Of a DNA stretch of 20,233 bases, positions 1 to 5,671 are shown in pieces (the first letter of the stretch is position 1; each line of letters begins with the position of its first letter). The notes beneath the pieces were generated by a model. It was not told the DNA's origin. It ran no database searches and worked only from the letters and a program-made list of their open reading frames with translations. The stretch comes from a virus, in IMG/VR virus record IMGVR_UViG_3300037963_000187, positions 1-20,233 of that record; one strand, given 5' to 3'. Both the position numbers and the translations under genes were made by a program.

Positions 1-32
1 GAAATCTCTGGCATCAATAATGGAGAACTCAA

Positions 33-416
33 ATGCTTAACTTACTCGGACCTGTCGCTGGAGCAGTCTTTAAAACTATTGATAAAGTTGTCGATAATAA
101 GGGAGAGGCTGACAAACTTAAAGCTAAAGTACAAGAAAAGATTATCGCAGGAGAACTAGCAGAGCTAGAAGGTGCTGCGAAAACTATACAAATAGAAGCA
201 CAGGGAGGATTCTTACAAAGAAACTGGCGACCAATTATGATGTTGGTCTTTGCTGGTTTAATGGTAGCTCATTGGTTTGGATTTACTGCACCAAACATTC
301 CAGAGTCTGTACAGAACTCTCTATTAAATATTATCCTAGTGGGGATAGGAGGGTATACAGTTGGAAGATCAGCAGAAAAAGTCGCAGGTAAATTTAAAGA
401 TAATAAAAAGGGGTAG
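33..416 (+). CDS. Phage holin, 3TM (GTA-holin-like) family
   Basis: Small membrane protein expected to permeabilise the inner membrane at lysis. The 127-residue chain has a hydrophobic/amphipathic N-terminus (about 1-20), a Glu/Lys/Ala-rich helical stretch (22-58), then the hallmark QRNWRP (62-67) leading into a membrane segment (about 67-84) and a second glycine-rich hydrophobic segment (97-111), with a Lys-rich tail. The W-R-P motif entering a transmembrane helix is typical of the GTA_holin_3TM family. The ATG has a GGAG about 7 nt upstream. The preceding bases may be the end of an upstream gene (a stop TAA at 18-20 in one frame, or at 38-40 in another), but too little is visible to choose. 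The Lys-rich C-terminus is overlapped by the next gene. Family assignment is fairly secure; holin function is inferred from it. Confidence 0.85.
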   Translation: MLNLLGPVAGAVFKTIDKVVDNKGEADKLKAKVQEKIIAGELAELEGAAKTIQIEAQGGFLQRNWRPIMMLVFAGLMVAHWFGFTAPNIPESVQNSLLNIILVGIGGYTVGRSAEKVAGKFKDNKKG

Positions 417-1173
417 GGGTAGACCTAGGAAGGATGAAAGTACCCCTTCTACGGCTCTTAAAACAGGAAAAAACGACAGAATTTTGGTCATCTCTGACCT
501 TCATGTGCCTTATCACCACCCTGATAGTTATAGGTTCTTGGAGTCTTTGGCTGCTAAGTATGATCCTACGAATGTTATTCATATCGGAGACGAAATGGAT
601 TGGCACTCAATTAATGTTTCTCACATAATCAATCCAGATCTACCATCACCTGCTGATGAACTAGAAATCGGTAGATATCACATGAAGAAACTAGAATCTA
701 TGTTTCCTGTAATGACTATACTAGAATCTAATCATGGTTCTATGGTCCTTAGACGTGCTATGGCAAAGGGTATGTCTAAGTTCTTTCTGAAAGACTACAA
801 TGAAATACTAGATGTAGGTCATGGTTGGCAATGGAAAGAATCCCATTGGGAAGAAACTGCTATGGGTAGAGTTTACTTTGCACATCAAGTATCTAAAAAC
901 ATTGTGAAGGCAGTACAGATGATGTCTGCTTCGGTAGTTCAAGGACACTATCATACTCAGTCAAACATAGAGTATGTAGGTAATGACTTCCATCTAAACT
1001 GGGGTATGTCCGTTGGTTGTTTAGTTGATAAGAAGTCTATGGCTATGGCTTACATGAAAGTAAACATGGCAAAGCCAATCTTATCTTGTGGTGTCATCAC
1101 TAATGGTGTACCATCCATAGTTCCAATGTTATTGAGGAAGGATGGTTCATGGGATGGCAAAGTATACGTCTAA
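361..1173 (+). CDS. Calcineurin-like metallophosphoesterase with N-terminal AT-hook
   Basis: Predicted metal-dependent phosphoesterase (nucleotide, phosphoprotein or nucleic-acid substrate unknown). Metal-site motifs appear in family order: D46-x-H48 after a hydrophobic strand, G76-D77-x-x-D80, N124-H125, H175 and G195-H-Y-H198. Residues 16-24 read KRGRGRPRK, a classic AT-hook minor-groove DNA-binding motif. The start is TTG 361: an AGGAGGG at 347-353 sits 7 nt upstream, and the next in-frame ATG (597) would remove the first catalytic motif. The first 56 nt overlap the holin C-terminus in the +1 frame, so the AT-hook is written over the holin's Lys-rich tail. It lies between holin and an HNH-like gene in what looks like the end of the late operon. 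Enzyme class is secure, substrate unknown, and the DNA-targeting role of the AT-hook is inference. Confidence 0.85.
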   Translation: MEDQQKKSQVNLKIIKRGRGRPRKDESTPSTALKTGKNDRILVISDLHVPYHHPDSYRFLESLAAKYDPTNVIHIGDEMDWHSINVSHIINPDLPSPADELEIGRYHMKKLESMFPVMTILESNHGSMVLRRAMAKGMSKFFLKDYNEILDVGHGWQWKESHWEETAMGRVYFAHQVSKNIVKAVQMMSASVVQGHYHTQSNIEYVGNDFHLNWGMSVGCLVDKKSMAMAYMKVNMAKPILSCGVITNGVPSIVPMLLRKDGSWDGKVYV

Positions 1174-1444
1174 AGATAAAAAATATTTTAAGAAAATAAT
1201 CCAAGAAGGATGCTGTGTTCCAGGTTGTATGTCTAATTCACCAATGAATGTTCATCATCTACGTGGTAGCCAGGTTCAACATAATAGATCTAATCAGCTT
1301 GTAGTACCATTGTGTTTTGAACACCATTCGGATCTGACATGGGGTAAGTATAAACCAGAACATAAGTTTTGGGAACATCATAGTTTTGATGCAGTAGAAT
1401 ATGCTAATGAACTGTACCAGAAATACGTGTCTGAACGACACTAA
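1154..1444 (+). CDS. Small HNH-like (Ref/DUF968-type) zinc-binding nuclease candidate
   Basis: A 96-residue protein with the ligand pattern C20-C21-x3-C25, then NVHH (32-35), then PLCFEHH (52-58). A cysteine pair, a His-His strand and a C-x-x-H-H after a beta turn is the pattern of small treble-clef HNH proteins such as phage Ref/DUF968 relatives, which nick or cut DNA. An ATG at 1142 is also in frame, but GAGGAAGG (1134-1141) directly abuts it. The ATG at 1154 (MAKYTSK) leaves a 12-nt spacer and is preferred. It overlaps the phosphoesterase by 20 nt, and its 3' end overlaps the convergent - strand gene by 41 nt. Fold assignment is likely; nuclease activity is inferred. Confidence 0.7.
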   Translation: MAKYTSKDKKYFKKIIQEGCCVPGCMSNSPMNVHHLRGSQVQHNRSNQLVVPLCFEHHSDLTWGKYKPEHKFWEHHSFDAVEYANELYQKYVSERH

Positions 1445-1637
1445 GTTCTTTCATACGTTCTTTGATAGCATCTGTAGTTTGATTTTTGTTTATCTTTTTG
1501 CCTGATAGCGAAGCTGCCATGATGGCATATGCTGCAAAAATAGTATCGGTACTATAACCGAACTGTTTAAGGTAGACACTGTAATCGTTGAGTGTGTCTA
1601 CTAACTCGTCTAATTCACCTTTAACAATCATTGTCAT
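1404..1637 (-). CDS. Hypothetical small protein, last gene of the early operon
   Basis: A 77-residue protein I do not recognise. The N-terminal half is acidic (ELDELVDTLNDY), followed by a helix rich in Ala/Ile/Met (about 28-43, containing TIFAAYAIMAASLSG) and a basic/acidic C-terminus. No signal peptide or clear transmembrane helix. Two possible ATGs lie 6 nt apart (1637 and 1631), with only a weak GAAAG upstream. It is the promoter-distal gene of the leftward operon and runs 41 nt into the 3' end of the convergent HNH-like gene, so the two transcripts would be complementary there. It is separated from ssb by a structured gap of about 270 nt, one stem of which falls in its 5' leader. Confidence 0.55.
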   Translation of the reverse strand: MTMIVKGELDELVDTLNDYSVYLKQFGYSTDTIFAAYAIMAASLSGKKINKNQTTDAIKERMKELSVVQTRISGTVH

Positions 1638-1658
1638 TAATTCTTTCTATCATTTAGG

Positions 1659-1724
1659 GGGTGCTAATACTAGAGGATATATACACGAAAATAATTCCTT
1701 TCACTATAGTTTGTACTAGCACCC
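1659..1724 (-). promoter_or_regulatory. Stem-loop in leader of the 77-aa gene
   Basis: Arms GGGTGCTAATAC (1659-1670) and GTACTAGCACCC (1713-1724) form a 12-bp stem with a 42-nt loop. The single non-Watson-Crick position is A-C in a + strand RNA but a G-U wobble in a - strand RNA, which favours the - strand as the transcript. The stem ends about 21 nt upstream of the 1637 start codon. It could terminate or shield transcripts from ssb or control translation of the downstream gene. No U-tract follows, so a simple intrinsic terminator is not evident. Confidence 0.5.
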
Positions 1725-1784
1725 ATATTCCCCAACAACCTAGCTAGGTGAAGGTTTTACCTTACATAACGAGGGGGAAACTTT

Positions 1785-1894
1785 ACTGTGTAGGCGTGTA
1801 GCCACCTGCATTATAGACCATGAGCACAGAGCCTTACCTCAGGAACTTTCGTCTATTGCATTAAGCTCACTACCTTATGTCTTTCCTACACAGT
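1785..1894 (-). ncRNA. Candidate structured RNA downstream of ssb
   Basis: A 110-nt segment closed by a perfect 10-bp stem, ACTGTGTAGG (1785-1794) with CCTACACAGT (1885-1894). Inside it is a second stem, TGCA-TT-ATAGAC (1807-1818) with GTCTAT-TGCA (1851-1860), plus a short pairing of GTAG with CTAC between them on the - strand. The nesting is consistent and gives a rod-like fold with an apical loop of about 32 nt. G+C is 29/60 at 1801-1860. The closing stem starts 12 nt after the ssb stop codon. It may be a 3' stability element, a terminator-like structure, a separate small RNA or a DNA-level element. No tRNA, tmRNA or other RNA family was recognised. Confidence 0.45.
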
Positions 1895-1906
1895 TCCATA
1901 TGGAAA

Positions 1907-2311
1907 CTAAAATGGTATATCACTAGGGATATCATCATCTGGTAAGTCATTAGATGACTGCTGTTTAGCATCACCTTTGCTGCTTACCATCTTCATAATA
2001 CCCATTCTAGGGATAATGATAGAAGTGTTATAACGTTTGTTACCATTACTATCTGTGTATTCAGATACATCTATCTCACCTTCAAGATATAACATTGTAC
2101 CTTTCTTCACATAGTTCTTGATAGTCTGTGTTAGATTAGGATCAAAGGTAGTAACCTTGTGCCAAGTAGTTTTCTCTTGCCACGTACCATCTTTGGTCTT
2201 GATCTTCTTTGAAGTTGCAAGGCTAAAGTTAGCAAACTCATCACCTTTACTGGTAGCTTTGATCTCTGGATCTGTACCCAATCTACCTACTAGTATTACT
2301 CTGTTAATCAT
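1907..2311 (-). CDS. ssb: Single-stranded DNA-binding protein (SSB)
   Basis: OB-fold SSB that coats single-stranded DNA in replication and recombination. The 134-residue chain opens with MINRVILVGRLGTDPEI, the standard bacterial SSB first strand, continues through W-x-E-K-T-T-W-H-K-V around 44-53, and ends in the acidic tip DDDIPSDIPF, the usual partner-docking tail. It is shorter than most bacterial SSBs because the linker is brief. AAGGAGG lies just upstream of the ATG. It is in the same operon as the annealing protein and the YqaJ exonuclease, which fits a phage recombination/replication module. Confidence 0.95.
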   Translation of the reverse strand: MINRVILVGRLGTDPEIKATSKGDEFANFSLATSKKIKTKDGTWQEKTTWHKVTTFDPNLTQTIKNYVKKGTMLYLEGEIDVSEYTDSNGNKRYNTSIIIPRMGIMKMVSSKGDAKQQSSNDLPDDDIPSDIPF

Positions 2312-2312
2312 A

Positions 2313-2621
2313 TTACCTCCTTAACTCTACTAGGTTATCTTCTGACTTTACCTTTGGTCTAGGAAAAGCCTTTTCAATCTTCTTAATGATGTCATTCATT
2401 AATAGATTCTCACACATTCTAATCGCTTTCCTCTTAGCAGTTGCGTAAGAATCCCAATCAGATTTATGTTGATTCTTGATGAGAGTATCATCAATAGTTA
2501 GCCTCCATTTAGTAACGGAGTCTTGAAAGCGAGGAGTTACCTTCACTATGTTTACTATAATATTTAGGCTATGCCCATATGCTATAGTTGTTTGGTAATG
2601 TCCAGCTCTTATACACTTCAT
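2313..2621 (-). CDS. Hypothetical protein in the recombination module
   Basis: A 102-residue protein of unknown function between the annealase and ssb genes. The N-terminal half looks like beta strands (IIVNIVKVTPRF), the C-terminal half is helical and basic (KRKAIRMCENLL, then IIKKIEKAF). No metal-binding or catalytic motif is visible. An AAGGAGG precedes the ATG. The start overlaps the annealase stop by 4 nt (ATGA), which suggests coupled translation, and the stop lies within the ribosome-binding region of ssb. The position suggests an accessory role in DNA metabolism, but nothing in the sequence proves it. Confidence 0.75.
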   Translation of the reverse strand: MKCIRAGHYQTTIAYGHSLNIIVNIVKVTPRFQDSVTKWRLTIDDTLIKNQHKSDWDSYATAKRKAIRMCENLLMNDIIKKIEKAFPRPKVKSEDNLVELRR

Positions 2622-3112
2622 GTAACCTCCTTAACTTTTGACTTATCTACATTAGATTTAATATCTGCTTTGACTTTTTCAACGTACTTACTGCTATCAT
2701 GTAAACCTAAGAATACATCTGCACTCATACCTAGATGCGACATAGCTTTAGTTAGTGCATCTGTCATAGCTTTCTTAGGTGCTTCATCATCTAGCTTACC
2801 ATTGTTTTTGTACAATGATTGAACTGAAGATACAGGTCCAAAGCCACCAACACTTGAATGTGAACCAGCCCACATCTTTAACTCACAGAACACTAAAGTA
2901 TCTGTATACTTGTACTCAGCGTTCCACTGCCAACCTTCACCAATCGGACCGAATACTTCAGTCATCTTTCCGATCTGCCACATTGGATCAATAGTTGTTA
3001 TCTCACCAAAGCCTTTGTTGATCTTCTTAGTAAAGTCTGGGTTAGTAACTTTAAGTTGATCCCAGTATCTTTTGTGTTCTTCTGGCTTAGCCAGTGGTTT
3101 ATATTTAGTCAT
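2618..3112 (-). CDS. Rad52/Erf-type single-strand annealing protein
   Basis: Predicted recombinase that anneals complementary single strands exposed by the neighbouring exonuclease. The 164-residue chain contains a glycine-rich beta region (about 60-100, ending in GGFGPVSSVQSL) followed by the conserved helix-turn DEAPKKAMTDALTKAMSHLG (109-128) and ADVFLGLHDSSKY (131-143). This matches the D/E-x-x-K-K-A-x-T-D-A-L-x-K-A pattern of Rad52/Sak/Erf-like phage annealases. The C-terminus is Lys/Val-rich and unstructured. It follows the exonuclease with an 8-nt overlap (ATGACTAA). Family-level call is good; the exact subfamily is uncertain. Confidence 0.8.
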   Translation of the reverse strand: MTKYKPLAKPEEHKRYWDQLKVTNPDFTKKINKGFGEITTIDPMWQIGKMTEVFGPIGEGWQWNAEYKYTDTLVFCELKMWAGSHSSVGGFGPVSSVQSLYKNNGKLDDEAPKKAMTDALTKAMSHLGMSADVFLGLHDSSKYVEKVKADIKSNVDKSKVKEVT

Positions 3113-3716
3113 TAGTTCCTCCTATTGAATCGAACTCTACATAATCAGCAGGTTCTTCATCATTGATAATATGTTGCCAAAACATTTCCTCTGCCTTGAT
3201 TAGTTTCTTTTGAAACTTCTTGTCAGCTTGTACATGAAATGATTTCCATTTATTATTACCAAAGATAATAGATAACCATGCTTGTGGTAAATTAGATACA
3301 ATCATATAGTGCTGTATCTGTGCATAGTATTTCTCTAGTATAGTATCATCTTTAGTAAATGCGTGTACGTGCTTTGCTTCAAAGACACCTACTGTTTTAA
3401 GATCTTGGTTTAATACAAAGCCATCTAGATTAGCCATCATCCACTTACTTCCATTCTTATCTACTGGATTGTGTACGAGTGTCCAATCACATTCTTTAAC
3501 TGGCATATCTGTTTGTGCAGTAAACCAATCTCTATTGAAATCTTCGGTATATATACCTAGCTGTACTGGTAGCACAAAAGATAGATCTTCATTTTCTTTC
3601 AGACCTTTCTTCTCTAGGTATAGATCTTTCCAAGTACCAGCTACTATCTTAGTAGCATCACTTCCTCCGATCCCTTGACTTCTGTCTATAACTTTCTTTT
3701 GCTTGTGAATATTCAT
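3105..3716 (-). CDS. YqaJ-type (lambda-exonuclease-like) recombination nuclease
   Basis: PD-(D/E)xK nuclease expected to resect DNA ends for the adjacent annealing protein. Visible motifs are GIGGSDA (15-21), the helix glycine/acid G54-x4-E59 region (GIYTED), the catalytic aspartate in NLDGFVL (D98) and the E113-A-K115 motif in GVFEAKHV. The motif YYAQIQHYMIV downstream is also typical of the YqaJ family. At 203 residues it is of normal length. AGGAAGG lies 3 nt before the ATG, and the first 59 nt lie inside the preceding gene. Operon order exonuclease, annealase, unknown, SSB is a Red-like module. Confidence 0.9.
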   Translation of the reverse strand: MNIHKQKKVIDRSQGIGGSDATKIVAGTWKDLYLEKKGLKENEDLSFVLPVQLGIYTEDFNRDWFTAQTDMPVKECDWTLVHNPVDKNGSKWMMANLDGFVLNQDLKTVGVFEAKHVHAFTKDDTILEKYYAQIQHYMIVSNLPQAWLSIIFGNNKWKSFHVQADKKFQKKLIKAEEMFWQHIINDEEPADYVEFDSIGGTND

Positions 3717-3996
3717 TTACCTTCCTCTCGATAATATTATCAAATTCTTTTTTTCTTGACCATATTTCATTAGCTATCTTTTTGATACTAGGTTGAACAT
3801 ATGGTTTAGTTAGTTCAATACGTAATGCGTTAGCTACATCCCTGCCTTTTTCTAGATATGCAAAGTAACAAACGGATCTGATCCATGCTTGTTTACGCTG
3901 CATGGGATCACGAAGATTATACTTTCTTCGTTGTGGTTTGAGTTTCTTTTCATTAACTAGTTTTCGGGCCAGAAATTTAGGATCTATCGTATTCAT
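3658..3996 (-). CDS. Hypothetical basic protein upstream of the exonuclease
   Basis: A 112-residue, strongly basic protein (clusters KKLKPQRRKYNLR near 17-29 and RQKSRDRRK at the C-terminus) with helical segments and one conserved-looking stretch, AWIRSVCYFAYLEKGRDVANALRI. No zinc or catalytic motif. The start ATG overlaps the DUF3310 gene by 20 nt and has no strong Shine-Dalgarno sequence, which suggests coupled translation. Its last 59 nt encode the exonuclease N-terminus in another frame. Charge suggests nucleic-acid contact, but function is unknown. Confidence 0.65.
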   Translation of the reverse strand: MNTIDPKFLARKLVNEKKLKPQRRKYNLRDPMQRKQAWIRSVCYFAYLEKGRDVANALRIELTKPYVQPSIKKIANEIWSRKKEFDNIIERKVNEYSQAKESYRQKSRDRRK

Positions 3997-4177
3997 CTAT
4001 GGCTTTTTGTAGATACCACAGAGCTTTCTGTAGATCTACGACTCCTCCTTTGAACTTATGTCTAACAATATATTTTATCACATTTCCTAATGGATATGAT
4101 AATTTTTTTTCCATTATAAAATCATAAGTTTCAATTTTGCCTTGCTTGTAATGGCTCGGATTTATCTGATCTGTCAT
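3977..4177 (-). CDS. DUF3310 family protein
   Basis: A 66-residue protein with the full DUF3310 signature: INPSHYKQG at 5-13, a Phe-Ile helix, then GNVIKYIVRHKFKGG (32-46) and DLQKALWYLQKAI. Family members are widespread in phages, often near nucleotide metabolism or replication genes; some databases name them nucleotide kinases, but no kinase motif is visible here. The start has GGTGG about 10 nt upstream and lies 47 nt inside the preceding gene. Family secure, biochemical role unknown. Confidence 0.85.
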   Translation of the reverse strand: MTDQINPSHYKQGKIETYDFIMEKKLSYPLGNVIKYIVRHKFKGGVVDLQKALWYLQKAIDEYDRS

Positions 4178-4415
4178 AGGGATTCCACCTCACATCTATT
4201 AGTCTATAAGTCTTACCACTATACACTGATTTCTGTGGTGTGCCTATATTTAAATCAATATCTTTAAGCCTTGATGGTGTAAGCATCATTACTTCACCTT
4301 TGTGAACTGCCTGGATAGTATAGTTCTTATCAATGGCTTGTTGGATTTCGTAATCTCTTAACGAGATATACATACCTTTCCATAGTTTTTTAACTATTCT
4401 TGTTTTTGTTTTCAT
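4131..4415 (-). CDS. Hypothetical protein upstream of DUF3310
   Basis: A 94-residue unknown protein with a very basic N-terminus (KTKTRIVKKLWKG), a predicted beta-rich middle (YTIQAVHKGEVMMLTPSRL) and a hydrophilic tail. AGGAG lies 5 nt before the ATG, a good start. It is the first gene after a 158-nt noncoding gap that follows the DUF932 gene, so it may begin a new translational or transcriptional unit. Its last 47 nt overlap the DUF3310 gene. Confidence 0.7.
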   Translation of the reverse strand: MKTKTRIVKKLWKGMYISLRDYEIQQAIDKNYTIQAVHKGEVMMLTPSRLKDIDLNIGTPQKSVYSGKTYRLIDVRWNPYDRSDKSEPLQARQN

Positions 4416-4491
4416 AATAACTCCTGTTGTAACATTTGATACATAACAGATTATTTCCTGTCGTATCTATGTTTATCATCATTGGTAAAGT

Positions 4492-4567
4492 GTACTTCCT
4501 CCCACATAGAAAGCATTGTTGGATGGGAGTACTTTTGGAGGAGGAAGGATTAGATTGTACTCCCATC
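4492..4567 (-). promoter_or_regulatory. Hairpin with competing pairings in the DUF932 3' region
   Basis: A perfect 11-bp inverted repeat, GATGGGAGTAC (4522-4532) with GTACTCCCATC (4557-4567), begins 6 nt past the DUF932 stop codon. In the - strand RNA the loop carries CCTTCCTCCTCC (complement of 4537-4548), which matches the GGAGGAAG complement of 4494-4501; the segment at 4492-4504 can also pair with TGGGAG of the stem. Two mutually exclusive folds are therefore possible. No U-run follows, so it is not a textbook intrinsic terminator. The remaining bases of the 4416-4573 gap show no gene. Confidence 0.5.
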
Positions 4568-4573
4568 TAAACT

Positions 4574-5377
4574 CTAGGCAGCTTGGCTAAACCAAGCCAT
4601 GTTAGACACTTTCCTCTCTCTATCATAGCGAGTATTTACTGAATCGCTAGGATAATGTGTACTCCAATGCGTGATTGCTTGATATGCACTGAATTTATTA
4701 GGTCCAAACTTCTGTGCATAGTTATCATTGTACTCAATAAGAATAAAATTCTTGTGGTTTTGATTGACATGACTCTTGTCAGTACGTGTTGGTTGATAGC
4801 ATAACTTATCTACTTCAGCTTCGAACTGATAGTCATCTACTGGTATTTCTAACCAGTTAGTCATGTAGTTATGTACAGTATGTAGTCCATCAATAGCTGC
4901 ATAACCACCAGGTAATGCTAGTTTAATCTCACCACTACCTTTGTGTGCAGTATTTAAACTGATATCCCATACTGAACTCTTGAGTCCATTAAGACATAGC
5001 CATAGATAGAAACCTAAATCAAATCTAAATGAACGCATACCATTGTAGCTGTTCCATATCACAGCTTCTAGACCAATAGATGTATCTTTGAATGGTATCT
5101 GATACTCTGGTAAAGAGAATCTAGTAGCCATCACAGCACCATTGTTAGAGTGCTTGTGTTGTTCAGTCATACCGTTGGTATCAAAGTGTTCATTGAGAAA
5201 GTCAATAGCTTTATCATACGCTGTGTCATGTGAAATGACTCGGTATGTGTTTTTGTGAACTGCAATCAGTTCGTTGTTATCTTCTTTAACCAACTGCTTG
5301 TAGCCATCTAGCCTTGAGCCATGTTGATTGTATACAGGTTCTTCACGAACCTGAAATAGTAGTTCTTGTGGTAACAT
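4574..5377 (-). CDS. DUF932 (phage/plasmid-like) protein
   Basis: A 267-residue protein of the DUF932 / phage-plasmid-like family. It opens with a region that presents GSRLDGYKQLVKEDNNELIAV and KNTYRVISHDTAYD, the usual N-terminal beta-rich part, has a middle with RSFRFDLGFYLWLCLNGL and ends in a helical region with YAQKFGPNKFSAYQAITHW. The biochemical function of DUF932 is not established; members are common in phages and plasmids and often well expressed. AAAGGAGG lies just upstream of the ATG. Unlike its neighbours it overlaps no other gene: about 290 nt of structured sequence precede it and a hairpin-bearing gap follows, so it looks like an insulated expression unit. Confidence 0.8.
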   Translation of the reverse strand: MLPQELLFQVREEPVYNQHGSRLDGYKQLVKEDNNELIAVHKNTYRVISHDTAYDKAIDFLNEHFDTNGMTEQHKHSNNGAVMATRFSLPEYQIPFKDTSIGLEAVIWNSYNGMRSFRFDLGFYLWLCLNGLKSSVWDISLNTAHKGSGEIKLALPGGYAAIDGLHTVHNYMTNWLEIPVDDYQFEAEVDKLCYQPTRTDKSHVNQNHKNFILIEYNDNYAQKFGPNKFSAYQAITHWSTHYPSDSVNTRYDRERKVSNMAWFSQAA

Positions 5378-5390
5378 ATTTCCTCCTTTG

Positions 5391-5432
5391 TTACATTCGC
5401 CAAGGGCGAGGGATTAGTGTTATTACCCTCAT
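5391..5432 (-). CDS. Possible 13-residue leader peptide of DUF932
   Basis: A short open frame, MRVITLIPRPWRM, starts at 5432 after a GAAAG and stops 13 nt before the DUF932 start codon, directly before its Shine-Dalgarno sequence. Its codons cover both arms of the small hairpins at 5398-5408 and 5408-5430, so a translating ribosome would open them. The arrangement resembles a leader peptide, but an ORF this short can arise by chance. Confidence 0.2.
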   Translation of the reverse strand: MRVITLIPRPWRM

Positions 5433-5671
5433 GCTTTCAGCTACAGATATACATTCATCATTTGCCTACTTACAACCACCTTCGAATACCTCAGGCATTT
5501 GCCCATACTTCATCTCCAGTGTACCTTACGCCTCTGTATAGACGTTATTCAGTCAGCCGATACTGATAGCTATTCAGTACCACGAAACTTCGAGAGCCGA
5601 CACCATGCTATTCATAGGTGCTTTAGCGGTGATCATGGTCCACTAGCACTAGCTCTCTCGCTCAGCGAAAC
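5391..5671 (-). ncRNA. Candidate structured RNA / long leader upstream of DUF932
   Basis: A gap of about 290 nt in an operon where genes otherwise overlap. G+C is 30/60 at 5581-5640 versus 18/60 in the adjoining coding 5701-5760. At least five inverted repeats follow one another: GAGAGC/GCTCTC (5592-5597, 5652-5657) enclosing ACCATG/CATGGT (5602-5607, 5634-5639); TACTGA/TCAGTA (5561-5566, 5574-5579, 7-nt loop); TGCCT/AGGCA (5463-5467, 5493-5497); GAGGG/CCCTC (5408-5412, 5426-5430); CGCC/GGCG (5398-5401, 5405-5408). A direct repeat CGAAACTT (5583-5590, 5666-5673) flanks the first domain. No known riboswitch, tRNA, tmRNA, group I intron or RNase P signature was recognised. Strand is inferred from the flanking genes. 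Confidence 0.5.

Noticed and set aside
376-420. Programmed +1 frameshift joining holin and phosphoesterase at AAAAAGGGGTAG.
   Set aside because: The phosphoesterase has its own well-placed Shine-Dalgarno and TTG start, so a fusion is not needed to explain the overlap.
434-628. Overlapping open frames inside the phosphoesterase gene on both strands.
   Set aside because: They lack ribosome-binding sites and recognisable domains, whereas the main frame has ordered catalytic motifs.
1702-1715. TCACTATAG, resembling the core of a T7/SP6 RNA polymerase promoter.
   Set aside because: I found only one copy in the window, the rest of the consensus is missing, no phage RNA polymerase gene is visible, and it falls in the loop of an inverted repeat. 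Chance is likely.
1835-5495. A shared 9-mer TACCTCAGG at 1835-1843 and 5487-5495, both in structured gaps, with a nearby CCACC in each.
   Set aside because: Spacing to the second motif differs (28 versus 6 nt) and one shared 9-mer between two gaps of about 270 nt is not improbable by chance.
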